Origin: Antedon bifida
Lineage: Eukaryota; Echinodermata; Crinoidea; Comatulida; Antedonidae
Assembly: GCA_963402885.1 (NCBI GenBank)
Contig: OY727099.1
Location: 24,509,001 to 24,573,000, forward strand
Reading direction: 5' to 3'
DNA length: 64,000 bases
How positions within the stretch are numbered: the stretch's first letter is position 1; every line of letters begins with the position of its first letter. Made by a program: the position numbers and the translations under genes. Positions 1-10,500 of this stretch are shown piece by piece. Below the pieces are notes generated by a model. That model saw nothing but the letters and a program-made list of their open reading frames with translations, was not told the DNA's origin and did not search any database.

Positions 1-385
1 TCTATTCTCTATAGTTTAATGTATTGGCTTACATATCAAATTGATAGCAGAAAATATTTTAAACCTTCATTACATTTACTAACTATATATTTCTTCCCGT
101 CGTCTTGTGCGGTTAAGGACTGTAAACTGTAGGTCCAATGTACACAAAATGCTTGTGTGCACTTTCGAGACGAGTAGGGGGTTACCCCAGTGTACTAGTT
201 CACACTCGGCCACTGTGAGTAGGCTACTGTGCCTTCTGGGAGAACAGTCCTTGATTGAAGAGTTCACACAGTATAAAGAAGAAACAAAAACTGGTTTTAC
301 TAACAAAATGTTAAAAATCAAACAATATATCTGTATACCATATCTATACAACTGTTTGTGGTTCTAGTTTTGTATTTCCAGTATT
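1..385. other. unassigned moderately GC-rich stretch
   Basis: No gene is recognised here. Bases 90-290 are less AT-rich than their surroundings and open on both strands, but neither translation looks like a known family. The stretch lies next to a LINE remnant, so it may be untranslated or flanking repeat sequence. This is inference only. Confidence 0.3.
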
Positions 386-419
386 TTGTTGAGGTTTCTA
401 TTAAAGACACTAGACCTGC

Positions 420-830
420 AATTTTTCAATTCAATTCAATTCAATTCATTTATTTTCCAGAAGACATATAAAACATATAATACAATAATAAAATACAAAC
501 ACAAGAAAACTAACACCAGTCTGGCGGATTGTAGAAAAGTGACAAGTCACTATGCGAGTACTCTCCTTCTGGTGCAGACAAAAACAAGTTAACAGCAAAA
601 TACATTAAATAAGGCAGGGAAAAACTTAGAGGAACCAAAAAGGCACAAATCAGTCACTTCAATAGGGAGGGTATCCCACAACCTCGGAAAGGAAATAAAA
701 ACAGAGTGGTAAAATGCATTGGTACGAGAACCCATATGCCTAAAAACTAATTTATAATTTCTACGAGAAACTGGTGTGGGCAACAATGCTGCCACCACCA
801 ACCAGAAAATCTACGTAGAGACACTTAATA
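420..830 (-). mobile_element. 3' remnant of a non-LTR retrotransposon (LINE)
   Basis: Read on the minus strand, 801-589 encodes a 70-residue open stretch with the pattern RTNAFYHSVFISFPRLWDTL. This resembles the last conserved segment at the C-terminus of many LINE reverse transcriptases (basic RTN-x-FY..., then PxLWxxLP). Downstream on that strand the sequence runs into AATAAATG followed by several AATTG units (440-424), a simple-repeat tail of the kind that ends several LINE clades. Only the 3' end is present, with no catalytic RT core, so this is a dead fragment. The clade is not assigned. Confidence 0.6.
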
Positions 831-1366
831 ACAAATTTTTGACTTTTTGTAAAAATAATGCAACTATATAACTTTAAAAAACATTCAACCAGGTCATTTC
901 TTGTCTTAAATGTGCATTCTACAGGTAATTATGATAAAAAGAGAAAACAATGTACTACCTAAGTAGCTCGCTTAGTTAGGCTTAGTTTTGTAGGCCTAGC
1001 TGGTAAAGAGCAGTAGGCCTAACGTACGAACATCGTTCGCTAGCTAATAGGCCTAGCCTGACATCTCGTTACTAAATTAATTGTCTTTCCTTTTTTGGCA
1101 GAATCTGTAAAAATAAATTGGAGAAGACCTGGTATTTTCGCTGAAAAGTTATGGTTCTTTTATTTGGTTACCCTTTCATTCGATCGGTCGAAGTGGGTGC
1201 ATTACATAAAAATATGGAAATATCAATCTGTGCGCGATATATATTTGGATTTATAACGGACCGCTAAAATTATTAGAATCGACTTATTTTTCACATTTTT
1301 AACCGTTTAAAGACGAAGAAATATCGCAATAGGTCCATATAATATTTGTGTATAGTGTGTAACCTT
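831..1366. other. non-coding, nothing recognised
   Basis: AT-rich sequence with several TAGGCCTA-like palindromic words between about 985 and 1060. No exon, RNA gene or repeat boundary was recognised. Confidence 0.4.
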
Positions 1367-1423
1367 AAATTAGGTCAAAGAAACGTAGGCATAGTGTCTT
1401 TAATTACAGTCTGGAGAATCTAA

Positions 1424-3267
1424 TTTTCAAATTTACATTGTTTTATTTTGATCAAATAAACTACTAGACTTTGTTGGAAATGTAAAGTTCAGATCTTGAT
1501 GTGGCTTGCTTTGATTGCTATTACAGCAACGGATGTGTATCATATCGCTAAAAGCAACTATAAATAATTTATGCAGCTACCAGGAAAGTGTTTGTTAATT
1601 CATATTAATCAAAGTACTGCAATGAAGATACTGTTAGGATAATAATTATGAATTATGATATGTTAAGGTAAACAATGGACTAATTATAATAATTCAAAAG
1701 CCTTCGTTCGTTATTGAATAAACTCTGTTGAGAATTAACGATTAAGAAAGGTCTGTCAATAACAATAACAAAATGAAATTAAACAATATTTATATTATTA
1801 AAATTCTTATTTTTACTTGTGTAAATGTAAAATGCAATTTAAGCTACAACTTTTTTTACTGTATTTAAAGATGTGTTGTCCCTGAAAATCAAGAAAAAAA
1901 GATTTATAAAATTAGACTTTTATTAGGCCATTTTAGTTTTTACAGTTTTTACATATTTTTAAAGATGTCATATAAGTTTTTGTTCAATCAAATCTTCCAA
2001 ACATGATTAAAACAAATTTTAAAGTTTATTTACAAATGATAACGTGTCATAAATCTGGTAGTTAGTTTGGAATGTAATGTAAAAAAAGCCTAAATAATAA
2101 TCATAACGTATAGGTTTAGGCCTAAAAGCTGGTTCCACTAGGATGTAACGCAAGAATGTGAGAACAACGCAAGTGAGTTGACCAATCACAAGCTACAGTT
2201 TGGATGATCCATTGCATCATGATTGGTCAAATTACATATGTTGTGCTCACGTACTTGCGTTGCATCCAAGTAGGAACCAAGTGTATGATATTAATATTAA
2301 TAATAATTCAAAATTATTGTTCAATTTTGCATTAAGGGTTTTATTTTTAGGATTTTAGCATTTAGCACTTTTAAACCTTTTTGTATTTGCAACAATTTCT
2401 ATTTTCTCATTGTGTTTTTTTACTTCTAGTATATTGTATGGTATATTGTATCAACTGCACATATATTAAATTGTGTGTTTATTTTTGTGCTATAATTATG
2501 ATTTTTTTTATATATAATTTATTTTTCTTTTTTTTTAAATTTCTTTTCTAATGGTCTTAAATGTTTATAAAGTTGTTAGTTGTCAAATATTTAAATTTCT
2601 TTGATGTGAGGTGGGTGAAAACATTCTTCTAAAATAGTATTATTTGTGTGCCTCTCTTGTTGAGAAGTGGACTCTTTTCAACTGTGCAAACTACTAGTTA
2701 ATATTACCTGTATATAGTGCATGGAAGGGATGGACCTATTCTCATTCCTCAGCAGTATCTGCACATATTGTGTATAAAGAGTTATTTTAATCATTTTTTT
2801 TTTCAGTTATTGCGTGTGATCATATTAATTTTATATCGAATATAATAATTTGTTTACCCTTGAAAATAATCCTTTTTTTTACTGTACTTTTAATCTTTCC
2901 TTGTAATATGCAATATAAATAAATTGATGTTAATATTAGTTCAAAGAAGTGATAACTATGATTTTAGTGAAATATTTGAGCATATTCTATTACTTTTTTT
3001 TAACATTTTGTATGTAGATGAAAATCCAGTACTGAATAAGAAAAGGCAATATGATATAATGATAATGTTGCTAAAAAATATTTTTAAATTAATATTTTAA
3101 TGTTTACTAAACCATTTAACATCATGTAAAATAAATTACAAGTCATCTACAGTACCACAAAAACTACTTTATATTCTACTAGTGCTTCTATTGTTAAAAT
3201 TACTTTCAGTTTGTTTTTTAATCAAAATGAGTTTACTAGTATTTGGTATGTTCCATTGTTGTTGCAG
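1424..3267. other. non-coding part of left duplicon with one MITE
   Basis: AT-rich sequence conserved with 58091-59897 but without convincing exons. It contains the GGTTCC MITE listed separately. No upstream exon of gene X was found here. Confidence 0.5.
2130..2281. mobile_element. palindromic MITE, GGTTCC family
   Basis: The ends are inverted repeats: CTGGTTCCACTAGGATG on the left and the complement of that word (CATCCAAGTAGGAACCAAG) on the right. The interior has ACCAATCACAAG opposite ATGATTGGT, so nearly the whole element can fold back. Related copies lie at 37731-37873, 37875-38050 and 58830-58964, and a partial one near 5278. It has no coding capacity. The superfamily is not determined. 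Confidence 0.75.
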
Positions 3268-3336
3268 GGAGGTCAGCCAGCTGATTGGAGATCAGGAGCT
3301 TTTTCTGGATAGTTTGTGGCACCTAATCAACAAATG
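3268..3336 (+). pseudogene. gene X exon a, left copy, with premature stop
   Basis: The exon is flanked by TTGTTGCAG and GTATGTC. It is phase 0 at both ends and would encode 23 residues beginning GGQPADWRSGAFSG. Codon 15 (3310-3312) is TAG here but CAG in the right copy (59940-59942). This removes the rest of exon a and the two downstream exons, so the left copy of gene X probably makes a C-terminally truncated product or none. Upstream exons are not in this window. Confidence 0.6.
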
Positions 3337-3913
3337 GTATGTCTCATTTCCTACATATTTTCTGAATTCACAGTTTTGTAGATATAACAAATAATAATAA
3401 TTAATATATAGCTTATTTCCTATGATCCTTTTGTCATGTAAATGTATTTGTACAATAAAGTTACAATGATTCAAAAGCCTTCGTTCATTATTGAAAAAAG
3501 TTTGTCAATACCAATCAATTCAATATAACAAAATAGATAAATTTATACAAAGAATGTTCATGATTTTATAAAGTAAAGCTATGTTGACACGAATATTGGT
3601 CCTGCACTGCCCCGCATTGAATGCATTACAATGTGGGAATAATCATGTGTGCCCTTTTGCGGAAAGTTGCACGTGCATGAAATGCATGCACAAATTTGCG
3701 TCTGCGTCCACATTCCTGAATGGTGCAATGATGCACACCATGGCCGCAGCCGTGTAGTTTATTGCGGGAAATGACACACATTTTATGACTAGGGTATGGT
3801 GCGTAAACTATGGCACAACATTGAATGTGAAACAGTGTGGGCAAAAATGTGTGCTAGTGTAAACGGGACATAACTAATCATTATAATAAGTGTTGATTAC
3901 TTCTTTATTTTAG
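3337..3913. other. gene X intron, left copy
   Basis: Intron between exons a and b. It is conserved with the right copy and contains no other recognised feature. A GC-richer stretch at 3600-3850 is open on the minus strand in both duplicons but lacks recognisable protein features. Confidence 0.5.
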
Positions 3914-3997
3914 GGAATGAGAACAGGTATGGCATACAATGCAGTAGGAGCACAGCAAATACATAGACCACCAACACAGCAAAATACAGATCCATTT
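3914..3997 (+). CDS. gene X exon b, left copy
   Basis: The acceptor TTTATTTTAG precedes and GTAAGTAG follows. The exon is 84 bases, phase 0 at both ends. It encodes a Q/P-rich segment starting GMRTGMAYNAVGAQQ and ending QQNTDPF. The DPF tripeptide and low-complexity composition are reminiscent of endocytic adaptor tails, but that is a weak analogy and the family is not identified. In this copy it lies downstream of the TAG in exon a. Confidence 0.55.
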
Positions 3998-4009
3998 GTA
4001 AGTAGTCAT

Positions 4010-4367
4010 CCAGTAAGCGCCACAGTCTAGTAAGCGCCACAGTCCAGAAAGCGCTGCAGTCCAGTAAGCTCTACAGTTCAGTAAGCGCCATAGTCCAGTA
4101 AGCACCGCAGTCTAGTAAGCGCCACAGTCCAGAAAGCGCAACAGTCCAAAAAGCGCCACAGTCCAGTAAGCGCCACAGTCCAGTAAGCGCCACAGTCCAC
4201 AAAGTGCCACAGTCCAGTAAGCGCCGCAGTCCAATAAGTGCCACAGTCCACAAAGTGCCACAGTCCAGTAAGCGCCACAGTCTAGTAAGCGCCACAGTCT
4301 AGTAAGCGCCGCAGTCCAGTAAGCTCTGCAGTCTAGTAAACTCCACAGTAGTCCAGTAAGGTGCCAC
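4010..4367. repeat. 17-bp minisatellite, left copy (about 21 units)
   Basis: Tandem units of the form AGTAAGCGCCACAGTCC begin a few bases after the splice donor of gene X exon b. Units vary at a few positions (TCC/TCT, GCGCC/GTGCC/CTCTA). Because 17 is not a multiple of three, all frames on the minus strand stay partly open and give repetitive W/L/C-rich translations that are not genes. The right duplicon has about twice as many units. Confidence 0.9.
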
Positions 4368-5096
4368 AAATTCAAAGTTTATTATTAAAATTGACAATTT
4401 TATTTTTTTTAAAGCAATTATTTACCAATTATTATATGCAGTAGATGCCTTTATTTTGATAATATAAATGCATTTATTTAATTAATTTGTATTTCATATT
4501 AAAATGAAATTAAAATTAAAGAGATACATACATTTGATAAATTTGTATTTCATAACAAAGGAAATAGTTACAATATTAAAGGGACAACCTTAGGACCCTA
4601 GAAAGTGTCCCTTTAATTGGGGGTGTCCCGTAAATAGGGGTGTCCCAAAGGAGGGGGTTCAACTTTATGTATATACATTAAATCAAATTAAGAATAGTCA
4701 ACGTCTCTTTTTTTTGTTATGGTCATAGTATAAACACATTTTAGTAAGTAATTCCGAAAATCTTTATTTTATTTATTTCTGATTCTTCATTTGTCTTGTA
4801 TTTTAATTGCTGCCATTGTTTTTAAAACATGAACCAAATACTTTTCCACCTGCAATACTGACCACATGTGCTCAATATGACCCCCAAGTGACCCCATATT
4901 AATTAATTAATAAATTCAGTAACTGATTCATAATGGTAGATTAATTAACAATACTGTACTAAGACTATAAACATGTTTAGTATAATAGTATTGCATGCTA
5001 TGTTGAACTCTATCCGTGTTTATATACAAGTATGTGTACAACTTATACAATAGACTATATGTTCAAACATGGTTGTTACGCCTTCATTTTTTGTAG
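4368..5096. other. rest of gene X last intron, left copy
   Basis: AT-rich intron sequence conserved with 61334-62058. It includes a C/G-run segment around 4600-4660 containing repeated GTGTCCC words. No exon is seen. Confidence 0.5.
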
Positions 5097-5111
5097 ACAT
5101 ATGGCTACTGA
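5097..5111 (+). CDS. gene X terminal exon coding part, left copy
   Basis: The acceptor TTTTTTGTAG is followed by codons for T-Y-G-Y and a TGA stop, in the phase expected from exon b. The same arrangement is conserved in the right copy at 62059-62073. The 3' untranslated region would continue downstream, but no clear polyadenylation site was chosen. Confidence 0.5.
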   Translation, partial: TYGY

Positions 5112-7371
5112 TTTATCTGAATAAGACAATTGAGCAGAGGTGTTTTTATAGACCAGGTTTACGCTAGAAATTGTTATGAATTCATGGTTCACACTAGAGA
5201 GTTGTTATCGGGAGCTAACCAATCGTGTCAGTCTGTGTAAGAAATTATCGATCTGATAGGGCGATCTCAATCTTCATGCTTGGTTCCCACTCGAGACGCA
5301 ACACAAGGACGTAACGCAACATAAGTGATTTGACCAATCACAAGCGTTGGATAACTGTCGCTTGTCATTGGTTATTATCATTGGAAACCGATTTTGATCA
5401 GCCCTAGTATGTATTGCAAATCAGGGTTACCGGTAAAATGACGTCAGTAATTTTGTGCGTGTGAACTGGGAATTTATGCCTGTGATTGGTGACCGTGTGT
5501 AAACAGAGCCTTGGCAGTGGCATACTCATTGGGCATACAAGTATGTTTAGCATAAATTTACATTAACGTGCGCAATATGTATTGCGACAACTGTATTATT
5601 CACTCACTCTTTTCTCAATCAGAGTTAAATATAATCTTACAGATTGACTTGTAATTATATCGGATATTGCCCTGAGACCTTTAGTTATATCGGAGTTATA
5701 ATCGGATAACCCGTAAGCGGTCACCTCCCGTACGTAACGAATATTACATTTTGTTTGACCTTTTGTAGGCCTCTTTGGAAGGAAAAAAACGATAATATAA
5801 TAGTACAATATGCACATAATATTAAGTTATCATTGTCTTATGGAGTCATATTAAGCAATTATGTCAACAAACAAAAAGGTTAAAATTAAAACATTAAATT
5901 ATGCCATAATATTGTTGTAGTATGCGCCTTATATATTATATTATATTATTTAAAAAAATTCTATCTACTATTAGTATGTGAAAAATGTCGACCCTTGTTG
6001 ACATTGACATGCGCAGAATCGCGTACATTTTCGACCTTTTTCTGTTTTGAGAAAAAGTATGGAAAGTATGGAAATATACATGCATATATAGAAATATTAG
6101 AGCATATTAAATGCATTTTAAAAAGGTCTTAATTTGGGTGATTTTGTGACATAACTGGTTACTTAATGACTCTATAAGATAATGATAACGCAACATATGT
6201 ACATATATGGCAATATTATTGCATAATAATTAAATTTTAAAAGGTCGATATTTTGGCAATTTTAAAAAAAATCCCTGTACAGGGAAATTTTCGAAAAATG
6301 ACCAAATTTCGACCCTTTTATTGTTTGACATAACTACAGTTACTATGACTCTATAAGGTGATGATAACGCAATATATGTACATATATGGCAATATTATTG
6401 CATAAGAACTGAATTTTAGAAAGTGGATATTTTGGCCATTTTCGAAAAATGACCAAATTTCGAACCTTTTATTTTTTGACATAACTAGTTACCATGACTC
6501 TATAAGATGATGATAACACAATATATTTGAATTATTACCTTTTTACATTACACTGAACAACAACTGAGGTTTGAATGAGATGACTTCGAATCAGGCTTTT
6601 TTTCGTGTCTTGTTATTATAGATAGGCTAATGAAAGTTACGATGTCAAAAATAATATTTAAGTAAAAGTGTGTACAATTTATTGTCTGGCATAAGATCTT
6701 TGTCAATAGTGTGTGTAACTAGACTTGTCCCAAGTCTGTCGTTTTTATGTTAGTCCACAAGTTGGCTCTTTCGATGTTTGTCAGAAATAGTTTCAAGTCA
6801 AGTAGTATACGTATGAAACGCCATATGTGCCAAAATATCTATCTTTTTATTAATATTCAGTAAAAGCTCCATCTAGAACCTAGACATTACATTCATCAAC
6901 TTGTTTCCCATTAATTAAGTATGAAACTAAATCAAATAATTTTTCCTCTCTTGGGTTTGGTGTGTGCCTCTCTTCATATACATATACATATTATACATTA
7001 TATGCATAAAATACATAAGTAAATAAGGGTTAGTACACTACCAGTATCTAACTAATACTCCTGTTATATTCCCATTATATTCATTTTCTCATTTAGAATG
7101 TTCAATTCTTGCAAACATTCTTAAACAATTATGTTACCTTCAAATTCATTTATCCTTCGTTCTAAAAAACCTTTCGATACACTTTCTTAGAAAATAATCA
7201 ATAGTACATAGTCAATTCACATTCATTACTGTTTATCTTATCTATATATGTAATTACTTATTCGAACAAAACAATTAAATATTAATATCAACCATTACCA
7301 AAGTAATACACCTGGTGAACTGATTTATCTAAATTATTTAAAACTCTTTTGCAACAACACTAAAAGAAACA
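5112..7371. other. intergenic region upstream of LRR-GPCR gene A
   Basis: Bases 5170-5950 are absent from the right duplicon and include a partial GGTTCC MITE near 5278. Bases 6060-6540 hold two to three diverged tandem units of about 170-190 bases sharing GACATAACT, ATGACTCTATAA and TTTTCGAAAAATGACC. The remaining sequence to the start of exon 1 is AT-rich and conserved in both duplicons. It should contain the gene A promoter, but no core element can be singled out. Confidence 0.45.
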
Positions 7372-7534
7372 ATGTTATGTCAAACGTTGACTTTGGGAGA
7401 TAAAGTTTACTACGCACATCACGGTACTGAATTGCGTAAGAAGATGTTTGTCTTTAAAGTGGTAATAATATTGATGGGGTTATCGTTTTCTAGTTGTAAT
7501 GAGTTTGGTTCAGGTTCGGGTTCCAGTATAATTG
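7372..7534 (+). CDS. gene A exon 1: N-terminal extension plus signal peptide
   Basis: Open from the ATG at 7372, with a second in-frame ATG at 7444. The second Met starts a typical signal sequence (MFVFKVVIILMGLSFSSC) followed by a short Ser/Gly stretch. The exon ends in phase 1 at ATTG before GTATGATT, matching the phase-1 start of exon 2. The 24 residues before the second Met are identical in the right duplicon, where a Leu codon differs at two bases without changing the residue (TTG versus CTC). This hints that the first ATG may be used. Confidence 0.75.
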
Positions 7535-10500
7535 GTATGATTACTTCTCTTAATATTTATTATTTGTAATAGATTTTATAATATAGTAGGGCATTATAAT
7601 AATTCATGACCTTTTCAGAATTTGAGGCTAGGTCTAACCATCCTTATTTTACAACATTTATTATTCTATAATGTTTTATTGAAATGAAATGAAAATATTT
7701 TTTCGAACTATACATTTTAGCTTTATTATATACGGTACAGTACTGTGATAAAATTCTTTAGTTAATGTTGTCAATAGTTTACCTAGTAAAATTTGAATTG
7801 CAAGAGTTTTTCCCATTTGTTCATAAACTAATATTTTGCACTATTTTGTTTACCTTTGGGCACTTTACACTCGCTTCAAGTGTCAAACCGAAACGACTCG
7901 CGATTAAGCTTTAAAAAGTTGCCCATGTTGGGGAGCAACAACTGAAAACGGCAGCACCAAAGCTCTCAGCGAGCTGTACAGTTTTAAGATCATTTCGTTT
8001 TCCATAAGTTTGTCAAAACACATTAAAGTATTATTGTAGTTCCCAGAATATATAACATTTTATCATTATTGTTACTGGTGTAGAATATTTCCCAAACATC
8101 TAACTCATTATATGCTAAATAAAATCTTGCTTAAGTGTTTTTATGATTTTCATTAAGAGGGGGCCGACATGGAAAAATACTCGTTTTTTAATAAAAAAAA
8201 ATTCTGAACGCCCGGAATTAGCATCTGAGGCGTTTTGGCCAGTCGATTTTTGTAATATAATTATCTGAATGTAGTGGGTTTTATAGACCATATTTAACAA
8301 TACATACAAAACGGGTTTTTTTTGCGCCAATAGCCTATACTATAAAGCCTGTTTTCCCGTCGACGAAACATTACGACTAATTGCGTTGAATTTTCAAATC
8401 CTTAAAGTTGAAAATAAATAACGATAACAATGATCGAGCCTGACCGCGAATATTTACACATTTTTACGCGATGGTAATAATGGTTTCTTGATTCTTTCGA
8501 GCGTTGCTGGGACACATGGACGTGAAGTTATGCAAAGCCAAGGCCGGTCACGCGCAGCCGGGCCCGCGTGAAAATTGAAAAAGTTACGGGTTTTGATGCA
8601 TTAAACCCAGCATAGGACATTTTCGCTGATATCTTAATCTAGGCTTTACACTATAACGACAAACATTAAATTAAATTGTTTTTATATTACAATTTAGTTT
8701 TACTTACATTTGTTATTTTGAAATATCAGACTTTAAAAGGGTACAAAAAAGGTGAAAAACATCGTCGCGTTGTAAAAATTCAAGAATTGTCAGCGCGTAC
8801 GTATTTTTTCACAAACTATTATGACATAATTTATGAATCGCTTGATTGGTCAATCAGTTTTAACGAGCGTAACATTGAACAACAAAAAATTGAAGATTTT
8901 AACGATTTTTAATGTTGATTTGTAGGGTGTCTAGAAAACTCAGATCTCCGATCTCTGACTTTTCTAGATCTAGACACCCCCTTTTCATGTAAATTTGTTG
9001 TTAAAATCGTATGTATTAACTTGGTGCATAATATATATATATATTACAAAAGGGAAAACTGGGGCCGGAGCGGGAACGTCCCAATTTCCCCGCATGCGTA
9101 CAATGAAAAAGATGACATGATTTCTCTCTATACCGCAAAGACAATACTTTTTTAATAATTATTCTGTGTATTTTTCTTTAGTGTCAAATTAAATTACAAA
9201 TTTCTACATTAATAAATCATATCACAGTAAAACACCTTCTACTTAAAATAGATTACGTCGCCAATAACGATTGTTACGTCACACTTTATAAGATTTGACT
9301 GGTTTTAATCGCCGGACATCACTTCCATTCTGTATGCGTATTATCACATACGATTGTTACGTCACACTTTTTAAGATTTGACTGGTTTTAATCGCCGGAC
9401 ATCACTTCCATTTTGTATGCGTATTATCACATACGATTGTTACGTCACACTTTATAAGATTTGACTGGTTTTAATCGCCGGACATCACTTCCATTTTGTA
9501 TGCGTATTATCACATACGATTGTTACGTCACACTTTATAAGATTTGACTGGTTTTAATCGCCGGACATCACTACCATTTTGTATGCGTATTATCACATAC
9601 GATTGTTACGTCACACTTTATAAGATCTGACTGGTTTTAATCGCCGGACATCGCTTCCATTTTGTATGCGTATTATCAGATACGATTGTTACGTCACACT
9701 TTATAAGATTTTACTGGTTCTAATCGCCGGACATCACTTCCATTTTGTATGCGTATTATCACATACGATTGTTACGTCACACTTTATAAGATTTGACTGG
9801 TTTTAATCGCCGGACATCACTTCCATTCTGTATGCGTATTATCACATACGATTGTTACGTCACACTTTATAAGATTTCACTGGTTTTAATCGCCGGACAT
9901 CGCTTCCATTTTGTATGCGTATTATCACATACGATTGTCACGTCACACTTTATAAGATTTGACTGGTTTTGATCGCTGGACATCACTTCCATTCTGTATG
10001 CGTATTATCACATACGATTGTTACGTCAAACTTTATAAGATTTGAATGGTTCTGATCGCCGGACATCGCTTCCATTTTGTATGCGTATTATCACGTACGA
10101 TTGTTACGTCACACTTTATAAGATTTGACTGGTTTTGATCGCCGGACATCACTTCCATTGTATGCGTATTATCACATACGATTGTCACGTCACACTTTAT
10201 AAGATTTGACTGGTTTTAATCGCCTGACATCGCTTCCATTCTGTATGCGTATTATCACATACGATTGTCACGTCACACTTTATAAGATTTGACTGGTTTT
10301 AATCGCCGGACATCGCTTCCATTCTGTATGTGTATTATCACATACAATTGTTATGTCGCACTTGATAATTTAAAGAAAATAGCACTAATTAATTAATAAT
10401 AATTTATTAATATTTTAAAAAGACGGCACCTTGTGAATTTAGAGCTTAAATCAGAAAATCTAACGAAATAAACAATGCCATTAAATTTAACAGTGTAATA

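Larger units (their letters stand above)
1367..7920. repeat. segmental duplication, left copy
   Basis: The sequence from about 1367 to at least 7920 is collinear and highly similar to 40487-40542 plus 58091-64000. Shared landmarks in order are the AGGTCAAAG start, a GGTTCC MITE, three gene X exons, a 17-bp minisatellite, a region of diverged internal repeats and the LRR-GPCR exon 1. The left copy lacks the 17.5-kb insertion seen in the right copy. It carries about 780 extra bases at 5170-5950. The right copy reaches the window edge, so the full length is unknown. Confidence 0.9.

Noticed and set aside
3626..3844. 72-codon minus-strand frame conserved in both duplicons (also 60268-60486)
   Set aside because: It lies within a gene X intron and its conservation is explained by recent duplication. 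No domain, and few differences to test selection.
4071..4375. Repetitive W/L/C-rich minus-strand open frames in the 17-bp minisatellite (also 60777-61341)
   Set aside because: A 17-base period keeps several frames open by chance. The translations shift frame with the repeat and differ between duplicons, with no start context or splice support.
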